Assembly (NCBI GenBank): GCA_964007475.1
Contig: OZ023275.1
Span: forward strand, 39,985,381 to 40,049,380
Source of the DNA: Hybos culiciformis
Lineage: Eukaryota > Arthropoda > Insecta > Diptera > Hybotidae
DNA length: 64,000 bases
Reading direction: 5' to 3'
Positions within the stretch are counted from its first letter, which is position 1. Each line of letters opens with the position of its first letter. The notes beneath the pieces were generated by a model, which was given only the letters and a program-made list of their open reading frames with translations, ran no database searches and was not told the DNA's origin. Shown here one piece after another: positions 1 to 12,200 of this stretch. Made by a program: the position numbers and the translations under genes.

Positions 1-3000
1 ACAGCAACAGCTTGTAAATACTTTTATATCAAATTACTCAAATGATCAAGCAATAATAATATTCATAGTTTTTTTTCTTTGTATCGAAAATGTACATATG
101 AGAACAAAAATATGAAATTTTCTCGCAATAGATAAGTACTTACTTTAATTGTCAAAATATTTAGTTTCAAAGACTGATCTGTTGTGTTGTAGTGTTATTG
201 TCGTTATAAGTATATACTATGGAATATTCGACGAAGTGATTAATTCAACAAAAATTAAGAACTTAATGTAAATTATTAAAATAATCTTCTAATTCGAATT
301 TTCCAAATTTTCTCCTACCAATCAAACCAACATATTATTATATTCCAATTAAATTTTAAAAATTTTTAATTCTAAATTTTCGCTTAGAAAAATTATGTAA
401 TTTATATTTTTTTTTTAACATAACGTTTCCTTTCGCGCACCAATCGTTATTTTTATTAATATGTTGTAGATTTCTTAAGATGTTGGATTTATATATGAAA
501 TTTGAATACCAAAGTATGGAATTTTTTTTAATAAATTACAAATACCACAGACAGAATCATTTCTCATATGTTTCAATTACACATAAGTATTATATACTTT
601 TTTTAAGTTGACAAGATAATATTTCGTATAAAATTCGGATTTGAAACTGAAAAAATATGTAAAATCTATATTTAATATGTCACATTTGGTTGTTGAATAA
701 TTTTCAAGAAAAAAATAAAAAATAAAAAATAAAAATAAAAAATTGATAAGAAACATTACTGTCAAAAACAAAATATCTCAATCTCGCCATACCATCCATG
801 TCAAAATATACATATTAACATTTTTCCCAGACAAGAATATAAGCCAAAATTTATGTAAGAATTTTTTCTAATTTTTTTTTTTTTTTTCATTTTGCATTCT
901 GCAAACTTTGAAGTAAAAAAAAATTAAGAAAAATTGGCTCTAGATTTTTGTATAAAAAATAAAAATGAATAAAATAAAAAAGTATGTATCAAAAAGGAGG
1001 GAAAAAAAAAATATTTATAAAAGGAAAAAAAAAGAAAGAAAAACATTGAGTTTTTTTTTAACATTCAATGTTTTTCGAATTACGAAAAAGATACCCATGA
1101 ATACATTACATAAGTTGTATATATAAAAAATACTATAAGTATATACCTACATAAAAGTATGCTTTACTTTTTCTTTGCTACACGCTTCAATTTTTCTTAG
1201 AAATAAATATAAAAAAAAATTTTCCGAGAATTTTTTTTCATTTCTATAACGAAAAATAAAAGAAACTTTCTTATATTCTCCTAATGGTATTAAATTTTAA
1301 ATATTAAAAAAAAATAAAAATTAAGTTTTTATATACTTTATTCTTCTTCTTTGATACTTATTGTTTTTTTTTTCAGCATGAGGTTGAAAATTATCAGTAA
1401 AAAAAAAAGAAGAAAAGTTTTTTAAGTCATCATTAAAAGAGATAAAATTATTTTCGATATAACGAATATACCTACAGTCTTTCTGACATTCGAGTTTGAT
1501 GAAGGAAAAGACAACCCACATTATTCCTATATATATAAAAATATATTCGCGCTTAAAATTTAAAAAAAAAAAAAAACAAACTTATATATACTATTTCAAA
1601 CATCGACAAATTTAATATTATTATAATATAATAATGTCGGACGATTTTAAATTTACAGATCATTGACAATTGTTTGATTGATTGAAATGAAATGAAAATA
1701 GAAGAATATGAATCTATATAAATTTGACACTTTTAATGAAAGAAGATCATCTCGAAGAAAGTGTGTGTACCACCATAATCGTACTTATCTCTCAAATAAA
1801 CAAAATTATTATTATATTTAATGATTTTGTGTTATCTTAAATAAAAAACCAAAAATTCTACAAAATTCATAAACTTTGGAAAATTAATTTCATTAACAGG
1901 CTACTTTTTTCATTTTTTTTTTTTTTTTCTTTAAGTAAAATAAAAATTACAAGCACATTTTCCATATTTTCTTTTCTCTTTTGTATATATATAAATTTTT
2001 TTTTTCTGTTTTTCTTTTTTATTTTTTCCAAAGCATAATTTGAGTTTTATTAAATTTGGTTAAATTCTGTGGGCAGTTTATGTATAGTAGGTATACAAAA
2101 AAGAAAAATCGCAGAAAATAATAATGCTGAGTTAACGACAAATTGTTACCTAAAGTTAATAATTAAAGAAAAGTAAAAAAAAAAAAAAAAATAAGTAAGT
2201 ATGGTATATAAATATATTTTTCTTTCTTTTCCGTAAGAAAATTGGAATCGATTTCATTTTCATTTTTCTTTTTTTGTTCATATCTTATATTTATATTATC
2301 ACCTGCAGCTGTTAATAATGATATACCTACTCATGAATAGAAATTAATTTTACTACAGATACAGATTTGTATTTCTTTTTTTTTGTAAATATCGGAAACC
2401 ATCTGTTATTTTTTTTAATTAAAAGAATGTACGTACATAAATCATAAACATAAATCGATACAACGCAAATATAATATATAATTTGATTTATAGTAAGTTG
2501 TTTATACACTCGTTTATACATATATAGTAAGTTATAGTAAATCTGTTGTAGAATTATGTAGAATGTCAAGATTTTCCTGTATTAACATTTTAAAGCTTGA
2601 CATTAGCTAAATGTTAAATATACATGCTTAGTTTACCTGTTCAATTAATGGTATAAGCAATAAATTCTTGTAAAAGGAAAATGACAGACTGAAGCTCGAA
2701 AACCTTAATACTATTCAAATGTGCAACATAATTATGTATTTCTTAATTAAAATTCAAATTTCACAAAATTGTAGGTGTTCAAAATTAGAAATTAATTTTT
2801 TTTATACAAAAAGAGTATATTTTACGGTTTTCCTTATTTATCAATAATTAATTTCCAAGTAAATTTTTCCGATGAATGGAAGTTAATTTACATTTTTCAA
2901 CTTTTCTTCTAGTTTCGTTTAAATATTATATAGTTATAGAAATATTTAACGTTTGAAGTTAGAAAATATTTTTTTCTTCAACTAATTTATTGGAAATGAG

Positions 3001-5694
3001 AAATTTCACCTCAAACTACTGTTTAATTTAATAATACCTTCTTTAAATATACAAATTGAAATATGATTCACTATTTTTATGACTTCACTTTAATGGTAAA
3101 AGAAATTACATATAGATATTTTTTCACTTGTTTAAAAAAAATTTAATGGGTATATTTCAGATGATTACGAGTTTCTAGATACTGTCTTCGGGACTATCAC
3201 CTTATGTAAAAGATAATACAGACGGCATTAAATAAAATTTATTTTGTTTTTACCACCAAAACAGTATTGTTTTTTTTTTATTACGAAATCAAATTTTGTT
3301 CAAAATTTTTGTGGGTAAGAAGATTAAAAGTTATAGTTTTTTGTTTTTTTTTTTTTTCTTCATTTGGCAATTTTCCAAAATTTTTTTACCAAGTATTTTA
3401 TTTTATAAGTTGATGTTTTAAAGAATAATTTTTTCAAGTGTTAAGTTGGCAGTAAACTATTTTGTTATTCATAGAAATGTTATAAAAAAATAAGTTGAAC
3501 TTGAGATGTTCTTATATTACCGGCTCTTGAAGGTAAAAATAAATGGAAAAATGGCTCACGATGGAAATACGAAAATATTATAATCAGATATCATTTTTTA
3601 AATAAATATTTTCTTTTACCCAAGTCGAAACCTAAAAATTAATTCGTAGCGAAAAATAGTTTTGAAATAAAAAAGAACCAGAATTTCTGAAAGGATTAGT
3701 GTAAAAGGCAAAATCGTAATGTAAAATATAGATACTTTGACCATTACAAAAATATAAACTAATATCGTCCTTTTTACAACTTTAGTTCAAAATTAATAAC
3801 TTCTGCGTTAGTTCTTCAATCAACACGTCTGCGAGACGTATCATTAAAATTAATTATCAAACAGAACAATGACATTAAAGATTCTAAATTTTTAGTAACA
3901 ATTTGAATAAACAAAAACCTATACCTGTTGACTTTTTTCGATTTCCCGTGAATAGATGAACATTTTTTAGATACACATATTAATTTATTTAAAACTGAAA
4001 AGTGAATCAGGACCATATTTCTACATCTACCGAATATGTCACAATTAATCTAAATTTTGTTGCTGCAGCATATTTCACAAACTTTTTCATTTCAAATGAT
4101 TAAGAAATAAATTAAAAAAATAAAATAAAAAATTTTCCACAATGTCCATATATATAAATTTATAATAACGAATTTTTCCGTAGAATGAAAATAGGAAAAT
4201 TAAAAAAAAAAAATGGAGTTTTTTCTGGAAAACTAATTTTCTTTTTGTTACTTCTGCCAATTTCGCAAATTAAAAATTGCTTAATTGTTCGTTCAATATT
4301 TTAAATATATAGATATATTTTTTTTTTTGTTAAAATATCATTAACATAATGTACAATTAAAAATCGGAATAATTGAAGGCATTAGAGCAGAAACTAGATT
4401 GCACCACCATTTTTTCTCGAATAATATTTTTTTTTTCATCAATACTTCTAGGACCATTAATTTTCTTAACCACTTGAATTCATTTGGAATTAAAAAATTA
4501 ATTTTTAATTTGTAGTTATTAAAGATGAAATAGCTTTCGTTTGTAAAACTGGTAGAATTTTAGGTCCCTAGCTGTAAAGTTGATTTTTCTCTATTTTCTT
4601 ATATTTATAATATCCCTCTTACGAACTTCTCAAAGAATCTTATTTATGCTGAGGAAGGGTTGCAATCGAAGCATTACTCAATTATGTTCCAGAATGTAAA
4701 CGCTTGTTATCCTTGCTCATAAAAAGATTCCATAGTTTTTGAGGACTTCTCAATTTAAAGTCCGTTGACGTCATTTTGTTCGAATGCATATTTTGCAGTA
4801 ACAGTACAATATTATTATACTGATCCCAGATCCAGGTTATGAATCACAATTCGATCTTGAAAATCTGCCAAAAATCCTTAACTTCTTTACATAATGGAAT
4901 GAAAATAGAAGTGCAAATATTCATTGAATCTCATCAAAGAAAAAATTTGATTAGAAATGATTTTCGTTGATTTTTATAATTAGATTTTAATTCATAATAA
5001 GCTTATTAAAGGATACCTTATTTTCAAAACCATATTTACCTTGACTTAAAAAAAAAATCAAGTTTACAACTTTTTTTTTTTCCATATTTTAAATAAACAA
5101 AGATTTCAGCGATAAGAAAAATTAATCAAAACATTCATCGCTTTGATGTTACATGAAAAATGGATTATGAAAGGAAAAACTTTGAAATCGAAAAAGTTTA
5201 TAAAAAAAAAAAACAAACACGTAAACAACTGACCTTTTTTAGCTTCCTTTTTATAAGACAAAATGAGAATAACGAAGCTTTTTGTTTTTTTTTTTTAATT
5301 TTAATATAATTTACCTGATGGATAAAAACATTATGGCTGAAAGTATTTCTACCTCCTGTCTATAATTAATAAAAATTTTGATTAATAAAAATATTTTTTA
5401 CGGGGTCGGACTAGGTTAGTTTTGGGATTGAACCTCTCTCAACTCCTGAATTTTGAATTTTCTCCTGAATGGGTGAATGTTTCCGAAAAATTGGAACACA
5501 CGATTAAAACTTATTTTTCAGAATATTATTATTTGGAAAAATAAATTTAATGCTTTAAATAAAACCAAAGGGATTTTCTGGAAATAAAAACAAAAACAAA
5601 ATATTCCTTCTTTAACAAAACAACCTTGAATATTACTGAAGAGTTGTTTTTTGTTTTTTTTTTATATTTATTTTTTTCCTCAGAAATTTTAATA
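1..5694. other. AT-rich non-coding stretch
   Basis: Many A/T homopolymers and short TATA-type microsatellites. Open frames here are short, low-complexity and rich in F, Y, K, N and I, as expected by chance at this base composition. No RNA gene, exon or clear transposon end was recognised. The sequence is slightly more complex between about 4370 and 5000, but nothing could be assigned. Confidence 0.6.
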
Positions 5695-5702
5695 ATTATA
5701 AC

Positions 5703-6251
5703 CAGAGCTTCGAACCGGAACTGAACCGAAAACCGAAAACCGAAAACCGGAAAAAACCGTAATTTATGACCAAACCGTAAACGTAACCGAACCCAAATAT
5801 TCTAAATACAAAAAACCGCAACCTTAACCGGAACGAAATTTCATTTCGGTTTTTTTTGTTCTTTTTCGTTGCTTTATCGTTCCTTAAACAAGATAAAAAA
5901 TAAAAAAATTTAATACAAAATTTATATTTTTTTTGTTTGAATTTGAATGAAAAATTTATATTTTGTATTTGTGTTACATATATGTATGTGTCTTTTTATT
6001 TTCAATATAGGAAATATTTTTATTACACAAAAATTTCAACTCCATTTCTTTTTGCAATTAACGGACAAGCACAAAAAGTGTTACTCAAAAAAAAATTTGA
6101 AACGAAAAAAAACCGGTTTTGAACCGAAAAAAAATTGAACCGTAACCGGAACGAAATTTAAATTTTCAAAACCGAAACGTAACCCGAAACGATAAAATTT
6201 TAAGAACGAAACCGAAAACCGGAACAAAATAAATTGCGGTTCGAAGCTCTG
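5703..6251. mobile_element. Non-autonomous hAT-type MITE with 8-bp target duplication
   Basis: Terminal inverted repeats begin CAGAGCTTCGAACCG at the left and end CGGTTCGAAGCTCTG at the right. The element is flanked by a perfect 8-bp direct repeat, ATTATAAC, at 5695-5702 and 6252-6259. An 8-bp duplication with CAG-starting termini is typical of the hAT superfamily. The 549-bp interior is packed with degenerate AACCG(A)AA subterminal repeats in both arms and has no transposase. The intact target duplication implies a fairly recent insertion. Confidence 0.85.
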
Positions 6252-6514
6252 ATTATAACCTAATACATATAAATTGTTACATGATATAAGTACTAATAAT
6301 TATAATATTTTATTGATGATTTTTATAAGAATATTATTTATACCTACCTACTATAAGATTTTTTGCTATGGCAACACCTTTGCACAATAATTCTTTTCAA
6401 ATACCTACAAGAGCTTTTCAAAAACTTTTTTATTTTTTTTTTAATTAAGAATAAATTTATATTACGAAAGTAGCACAAATTAAATTAATAATGATAACAT
6501 GTATTTGGACTGTT

Positions 6515-6591
6515 CACATAAAAACAATTCCCAGAAATTACTATACAAAAGACAATACCTAGAAACACAAATCTGGGAATTGCTTTTATGG
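6515..6591. repeat. Isolated hairpin, 20-bp arms
   Basis: ACATAAAAACAATTCCCAGA at 6515 is almost perfectly complementary to the segment starting TCTGGGAATTGC at 6572 (one non-matching position). The loop is about 37 nt. Size and shape are within the range of a small pre-miRNA, but a short MITE relic explains it equally well. No known miRNA seed was recognised. Confidence 0.5.
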
Positions 6592-6960
6592 AAATTCATT
6601 TTCTGGTTAATGTAAAAGTACATACATCATTGGGCTAGGGCCTAAATTGTACTTACTTGTGTATACTTAATTTATTTCAACAAATTCAATCAAGCCCATC
6701 TTTACATTTAATTTAAAGATGCCTTTACCTAGTTTAACTTATATTCTTTAAAATAACTTCTTACTGGAAAATCTCTAGAATCCCAGCCTCCAATTTATTA
6801 AAGAATTATTTTGCGTTCTTTCTCTATTATTATTATAAAAACTTTTATAAGAATTCTCAAAACTTTTTTAACTGTTTTGGATTTTTGATACCCATGAAAA
6901 ACATTTATTACTTGGAAACACTATTTTTTCAACTTGAGCGTTATTTTTAAGAAAAAAAAA

Positions 6961-7622
6961 TAGAGAAAAATATTTTCCGGTTTTTTTTTTCTATAAATAC
7001 CGGATGGGCACTCAGTCTTCAACCGACTCTTGCACTGTAAAGACGTAATTTTTCTGTCATCACAGTTCGCAAGAGTCAGATAAAGACTGAGCTTGTATTT
7101 ATAGAAAAAAATCGAGAAAAAATATTTTCCGGGTTTTTTTTACGAGTGCACTGTAAAGACGTAATTTTTTTTGTCATCACAGTTCAAGAGTCAGATGAAG
7201 ACTGAGCGCGGCGCCCGTGATAAACTCATCCGTATTAAAAAAAAAAAATGGTGAAAAAATATTTTCCGGTTTTTTTTTTAATTTTTTTTCTATTAATACG
7301 GATGCGCGCGCTTAGTCATCATCCGACTCTTGCACTGTAAGAACACTTATTTTCTGTCATTGCGGTTCAAGAGTCAGATGAAGACTGAGCGCGCGTGATA
7401 AATTCACCCTTATTTAAAAAAAGTAGAGAAAAAACATTTTCCGGTTTTTTTGTTTTCTGTAAATACGGGTGCGTTATCCGACTCTTGCACTGTAAAGACG
7501 TTATTTATAGAAACCACAGTTCGACAGTCGGATTTATAGAAATCACAGTTTACAGTCGGATAAAAAATAATCGCGCACCCGTATTTTTTGAAAAAAAAAA
7601 ATAAATAAAAAAAAAACCGGAT
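6961..7622. repeat. Array of about four diverged foldback units
   Basis: A core GCACTGTAA(A)GA recurs at about 7032, 7147, 7332 and 7487. Each core is followed by a TCA(C/T)(A/C)(C)AGTTC segment, then by complementary CAAGAGTCAGATGAAGACTGAG arms that fold back on ACTCAGTCTTCAACCGACTCTTG-like left arms. Units are separated by TTTTCCGG plus T-runs and TAAATAC(C)GG motifs, and the array ends in an inverted A-run plus CCGG. Unit spacing is uneven (about 115-185 bp). It looks like tandem amplification of a small palindromic transposon and has no coding potential. Confidence 0.7.
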
Positions 7623-8264
7623 TATATAATTGATCAAGGTTTTAAAATTGAAAATTAAGTAAGTTGACACTTGTTAATAAATATTATAAAATAAACTTTG
7701 TTTAAATATTAAAAAACTTACATAATTACGTAAGATACTACACTATACTGCTGTTAAACATATACAAATAATCTCAGACAATATAAATCAACATTCTAAC
7801 ATCGTCACTCCTAAAAATGTTATGACACATTAGCATAATTATAACAAAATTTGAAACACAGGCTACTTACAGTGTTCTTTATAAAAAAAAAACCACAAAT
7901 TTAAAGAACTAATTTACACTATTCACATTCAACATTAGTTAGTGAATTAGTCTAAAACCGAGATTTAAATTTACATTATTTTGATTTATTATATATTAAT
8001 TAAGTATTAACTTAATATATACCACTTGAACCTACCTATATTAGTTGTACGATCCGCTCTCATATTGGTAAGAATAAAATAGCAAATTTTTATGAAAATA
8101 TATATCTTCGTAAATATAGCACGTAGACCGTTTTTAATATTTTTTATTTCAATTTTCAAACATACTTTCGCAGTACATTTTTAATATTGTACAAGGGCCA
8201 GTTTTCAATTGAATTCTTGATTCCAGCTTAAAAAACAACTTTTTCGTTAGGCATTATTTAAATG

Positions 8265-9235
8265 CAGTGCTTTTTTTGTAAAGAAAAAGGATGGGGAACT
8301 CAATATTTTTCTAGGTACTTTTTTCTGAGCTCGAGGACACGGTTGCCAGATATCCCGATTTCGGCGGGAATTTCTCGATATTAAAACTGTTTTCCCGATT
8401 CCCGATACACAATCGTCATTCCCGATTTACCAAAAATAATTGATTTTTTCAACAAACATTTTTTTTTTTTATTTTTAAACTGCAAAGCTCTGGCTTTAAC
8501 TTATTTCAAGATTGTTTAAGTTTTTTTATACGAATTAGTTTTGTTTATAATATTTTATTTAATTAACTATGAATAATTATTTTTTTTGCAATAAACACAG
8601 GAGCGGACTTACGAATATACCGCCCCTAGGCACTTTTTGAGAATTTTTAAGTTATTTGAATTTAATTAAGAAACAAATTGTATTATTTAATGAGCTCAAT
8701 TTACTATTTAGATTAGATTATTAGATTATTTTTAGATTTCAAAATACGTTCTTATATTTTTTTTGTACATTAATTACATATTCAATCCTACAAACACAAA
8801 CATTTATTTATTTTTGAAATTTTTAATTTTTTTTATCGGTTTAATGTTTTATTTTGATGCCCCTTTAAATATGCCACCTTAGGCTTATGCCGAAATCTAT
8901 CCGTAAATTCAGCACAAATTTTTTTTCTAAATTCCCGATACATCAGTTAGGAAAACTGGCAACCCTATTCGAGAAAATTAGTTTTGAAATTTCATGATAG
9001 ATACTTCTTTTCTAAGTTTATAGTTCTGCAAAATACATGTAAAATGCAAAATTGTAAGCTACTGCCATCTCGTAACTTATACACAAAATTAATTTTGAAA
9101 TTTCATTGTCAAAATAAAATTTATTAAAAAAAAATACTCGTCATTATTTCGTAAGAAAAATATAAAAAAAATATTTTAAATATAAAAAGGTAGAGGAACT
9201 GAGTTCCACTACGTTCCCCCACAAAAAAAGCCCTG
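8265..9235. mobile_element. hAT-type non-autonomous element, interrupted
   Basis: The left end CAGTGCTTTTTTTGT matches the inverted right end ACAAAAAAAGCCCTG. Both are followed inward by a GGGGAAC / GTTCCCCC block and an AACT(G)AGTTCC motif. A perfect 8-bp direct repeat TTTAAATG flanks it (8257-8264 and 9236-9243), diagnostic of hAT transposition. The interior is mostly another element (8338-8967). No transposase frame remains. Confidence 0.85.
8338..8967. mobile_element. Older element nested in the hAT copy
   Basis: GGTTGCCAG near 8341 and CTGGCAACC near 8956 form inverted ends, each followed inward by repeated TTCCCGAT(A/T) motifs. The flanks CTCGAGGA and TTCGAGAA agree at 6 of 8 positions, a plausible decayed 8-bp target duplication. 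A further segment around 8600-8915 (GCGGACTTACG ... CCGTAAATTC) may be a third nested insertion. Exact borders are uncertain. Confidence 0.55.
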
Positions 9236-9243
9236 TTTAAATG

Positions 9244-12200
9244 TATGTAAAAGCATAATATTATCAACGGAAAGAATACAAAATTAAGTTTGTTTGACTA
9301 TTTGAACCTAACTAAAAAAATTTTCGTAAATTTTTCTTATTATAAATTTTATTTTTTTTTATTTCTTTTTTTTTTTCATCCAAATACGTACATATACTTA
9401 TATTATTTACTATATACTTATATACAATAATATATACATAATAATACAAATTTCACTTCATTTTCTTTTCATTTTTTTCTTCCTTAATTTTCTTCTTTCT
9501 TTTTTTTTTCTTTTTTAACTGATTTTGCGCAAAAGCTCTTCATATAATAAAATATTCTACAAAAATAATGAAATAAAAAAAAAATAGCTTTGTACAAGAG
9601 GTTTTTCATGCTGTTAAAAAATTTTAAAGCTTAAATCCACTTAACGTACCTAAATATATATAAATTCTTTGTTTAAGAATTTATGGTTTTTTTTTTTTTT
9701 GGTAATTTTTTTTTTTTTTTAATTTATTGGCTGGTCATCTAGGAGAATGCATAAAATAACTAAAAAAAAAAAAAAAAAGATAAATTCATCATGCCTTTGA
9801 TTCATTCAAAAACTTTAAAAATATTAAAGTTCACAATTGGTAACGAATGGAGTTGTATCTATGAATGAAGAGAGAGCCCACACAAATAGTTATATAACTA
9901 TTATTATACTATTATGTAAATAAGATCATTAAACTGTGTGTATGTACTATACGTGTGCAAGTATATTATTATTATTATTAGTTATTTTAAAAATTATGAA
10001 AATTATAAATATATATATATATTTCAAATTTATCTATTACTTTCAATCTACAGACAAATAATATTTTTTTCTTTCAAAACATTTCAGAAAATATATATTT
10101 AAAGTTTATTTACCGCAAATTATATATAGGTTTTCTTTTTTCTGTTTTTTTTTTTTTTTTACTTTCGGAAAATTATAATTTTTATTATATATAAAACTTG
10201 TATTCGAGTTTATATTTTTAATATATATGTACCTACGTACAATATATCAATTTTTTTTATCTGATGTTTTGATTCTTTTATTTCAAACTAATAATAATAA
10301 AAAAAAAAATCTTTGAAATTAAGAGAGACAATTAAAAAAATAATTTTTATCAACCAAAAATATAGTGTCTTTTAAACCGATTTGAAAATGTCAATTTCCT
10401 AGTTGTCACAAATAAAAATTGCACTTTTGAAATTTGACATTTTTCGAGACATTTTGTATTGCAGATGAGGATATAAGAATATGAATTTTTTTTAATTTCA
10501 AATGCTCAAATTATTTCATTCACATTAAATAATAAATATTTCAACATTGTCCAATTAAAATTCTAAATTTATACTCCAAAATAGAGTCTAAAATTACTGA
10601 AGTTAACAGAAGAAGAATGTTTTGAATTGGGTGTAAAATAAGAAATGAAAGTTGTACGGGCATTACCCAAGCTGAGAAGAGTCACAAGCTATTTGTTTTT
10701 TTTTTTTATAAAATATAATAAAAGAAATTTATTAAAAAAAAAACCGAATAAAAAAATTTATTTTAAATATGAAGGAATAAAAAAATAAATGCACTTATGT
10801 AAACATTTTTACATAAAATAATACCTAATAATACCACCTTTTGTGTAATAGTTTATAAAAAATATAAAGTATGTAGGTACTTATTTTAATAATAAAAAAG
10901 TCGAAAACTAATAATAGTTAAAATATTTAATATACACATTGATGTATACAATATGCCTAATGTGCTTATGTTCATTATATTATTTTATAATATATAAATA
11001 GTTTATTTTCATATCTTTTATAAAATTTGAATTAAATCTAAATGATGATGTTAATTAAGATAACATTATATTCTAATTAAGAAATTATGTGCTCTGGTAT
11101 AGAAACGTGTACATAACTTTTTATGTGTCTATATAAAATAGTTAAAAAGTTAAATTTTTATTATTTATATAATAGTTATGTACAGCCTATGATGTATAAA
11201 ATCATGAATTTTTAATTTAAACTGTTTTTTTTATAATATTTATTTATTATTTTTTAATGATTATTATAAAAATAAATATAAAAAGTATTAAATAAAAACT
11301 TACAATTTATGTCAAAAAAAAACTTTATAAATTAAATTGTTGAACTTACCTAAAACGAAAAAAAAAGTAGAAAAAAATATTGATTAAATTTAAATTTCAA
11401 TTATTTTAAATTTGCATTTTGTGTTAAGAAATTAAGGATATTAAGTATTAAAATAATTGTCACCAAAAAATATGTCTTTCCTATATTTGTTTTAAACAAG
11501 TACTTAATCGAAAAAGATACAAAAGTCCAACCAGTCAAACTAATCGAATTGAAAATCCTTTCTTCTTTCAATTCTTTTGTTTTAAATATGGAATAATGAA
11601 CAGGAAAAACTATATATATATATGATAAAAACAATAGAATTAAAATTATTTTAATTGATATTAAAAAAAATATAATATTATCTATATTGTGTATAACATG
11701 TATACAGGTTGATTTATTTAACCTGAAACGTACTATCACACAACGATTCCATATCCGTATGCCATATTTCACAGATGGATAAGGACTACCTATAATAGGT
11801 TGGGTCAAGTTAAAAACTTTTATTTTAGTTCTGATTTTTAGTTTGTTTGTTAAAAAGCAATTAATAATAATAAGGTTAGGTATATGCTACATAAACGTAT
11901 ATAATGTATTTAAAGTACAATTTCACAGTAATTTTTTTTAGCCGACAAAAATCAGAAAGAATTTAAGTTGAAAAGCTTGAGAAAAAAAAAGATAATGAAA
12001 TTCAGATACCTAATGCAAAAAAAAAAAAAAAACCTAAATAGATATTGCTTAAAGTATAAGTACATTCACTTACTTTTCTATTTTTAAAATTTCAAATCAC
12101 CACTTGAAATTTTTCAAAATGTGCAAATCGAATAATAAAGAAAAAATTAAACTAGAGAATAAATGATAATAATTTCAAACTCTTGAATTCTATATTCAGA

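Noticed and set aside
7395..7670. Overlapping frames of 69 and 86 codons on both strands
   Set aside because: Located inside the foldback array; produced by inverted repeats and not protein-like.
11401..11808. 135-codon open frame on the minus strand
   Set aside because: Composition dominated by I, L, F, N and Y, no recognisable family, no acceptor or start context. Expected by chance at this AT content.
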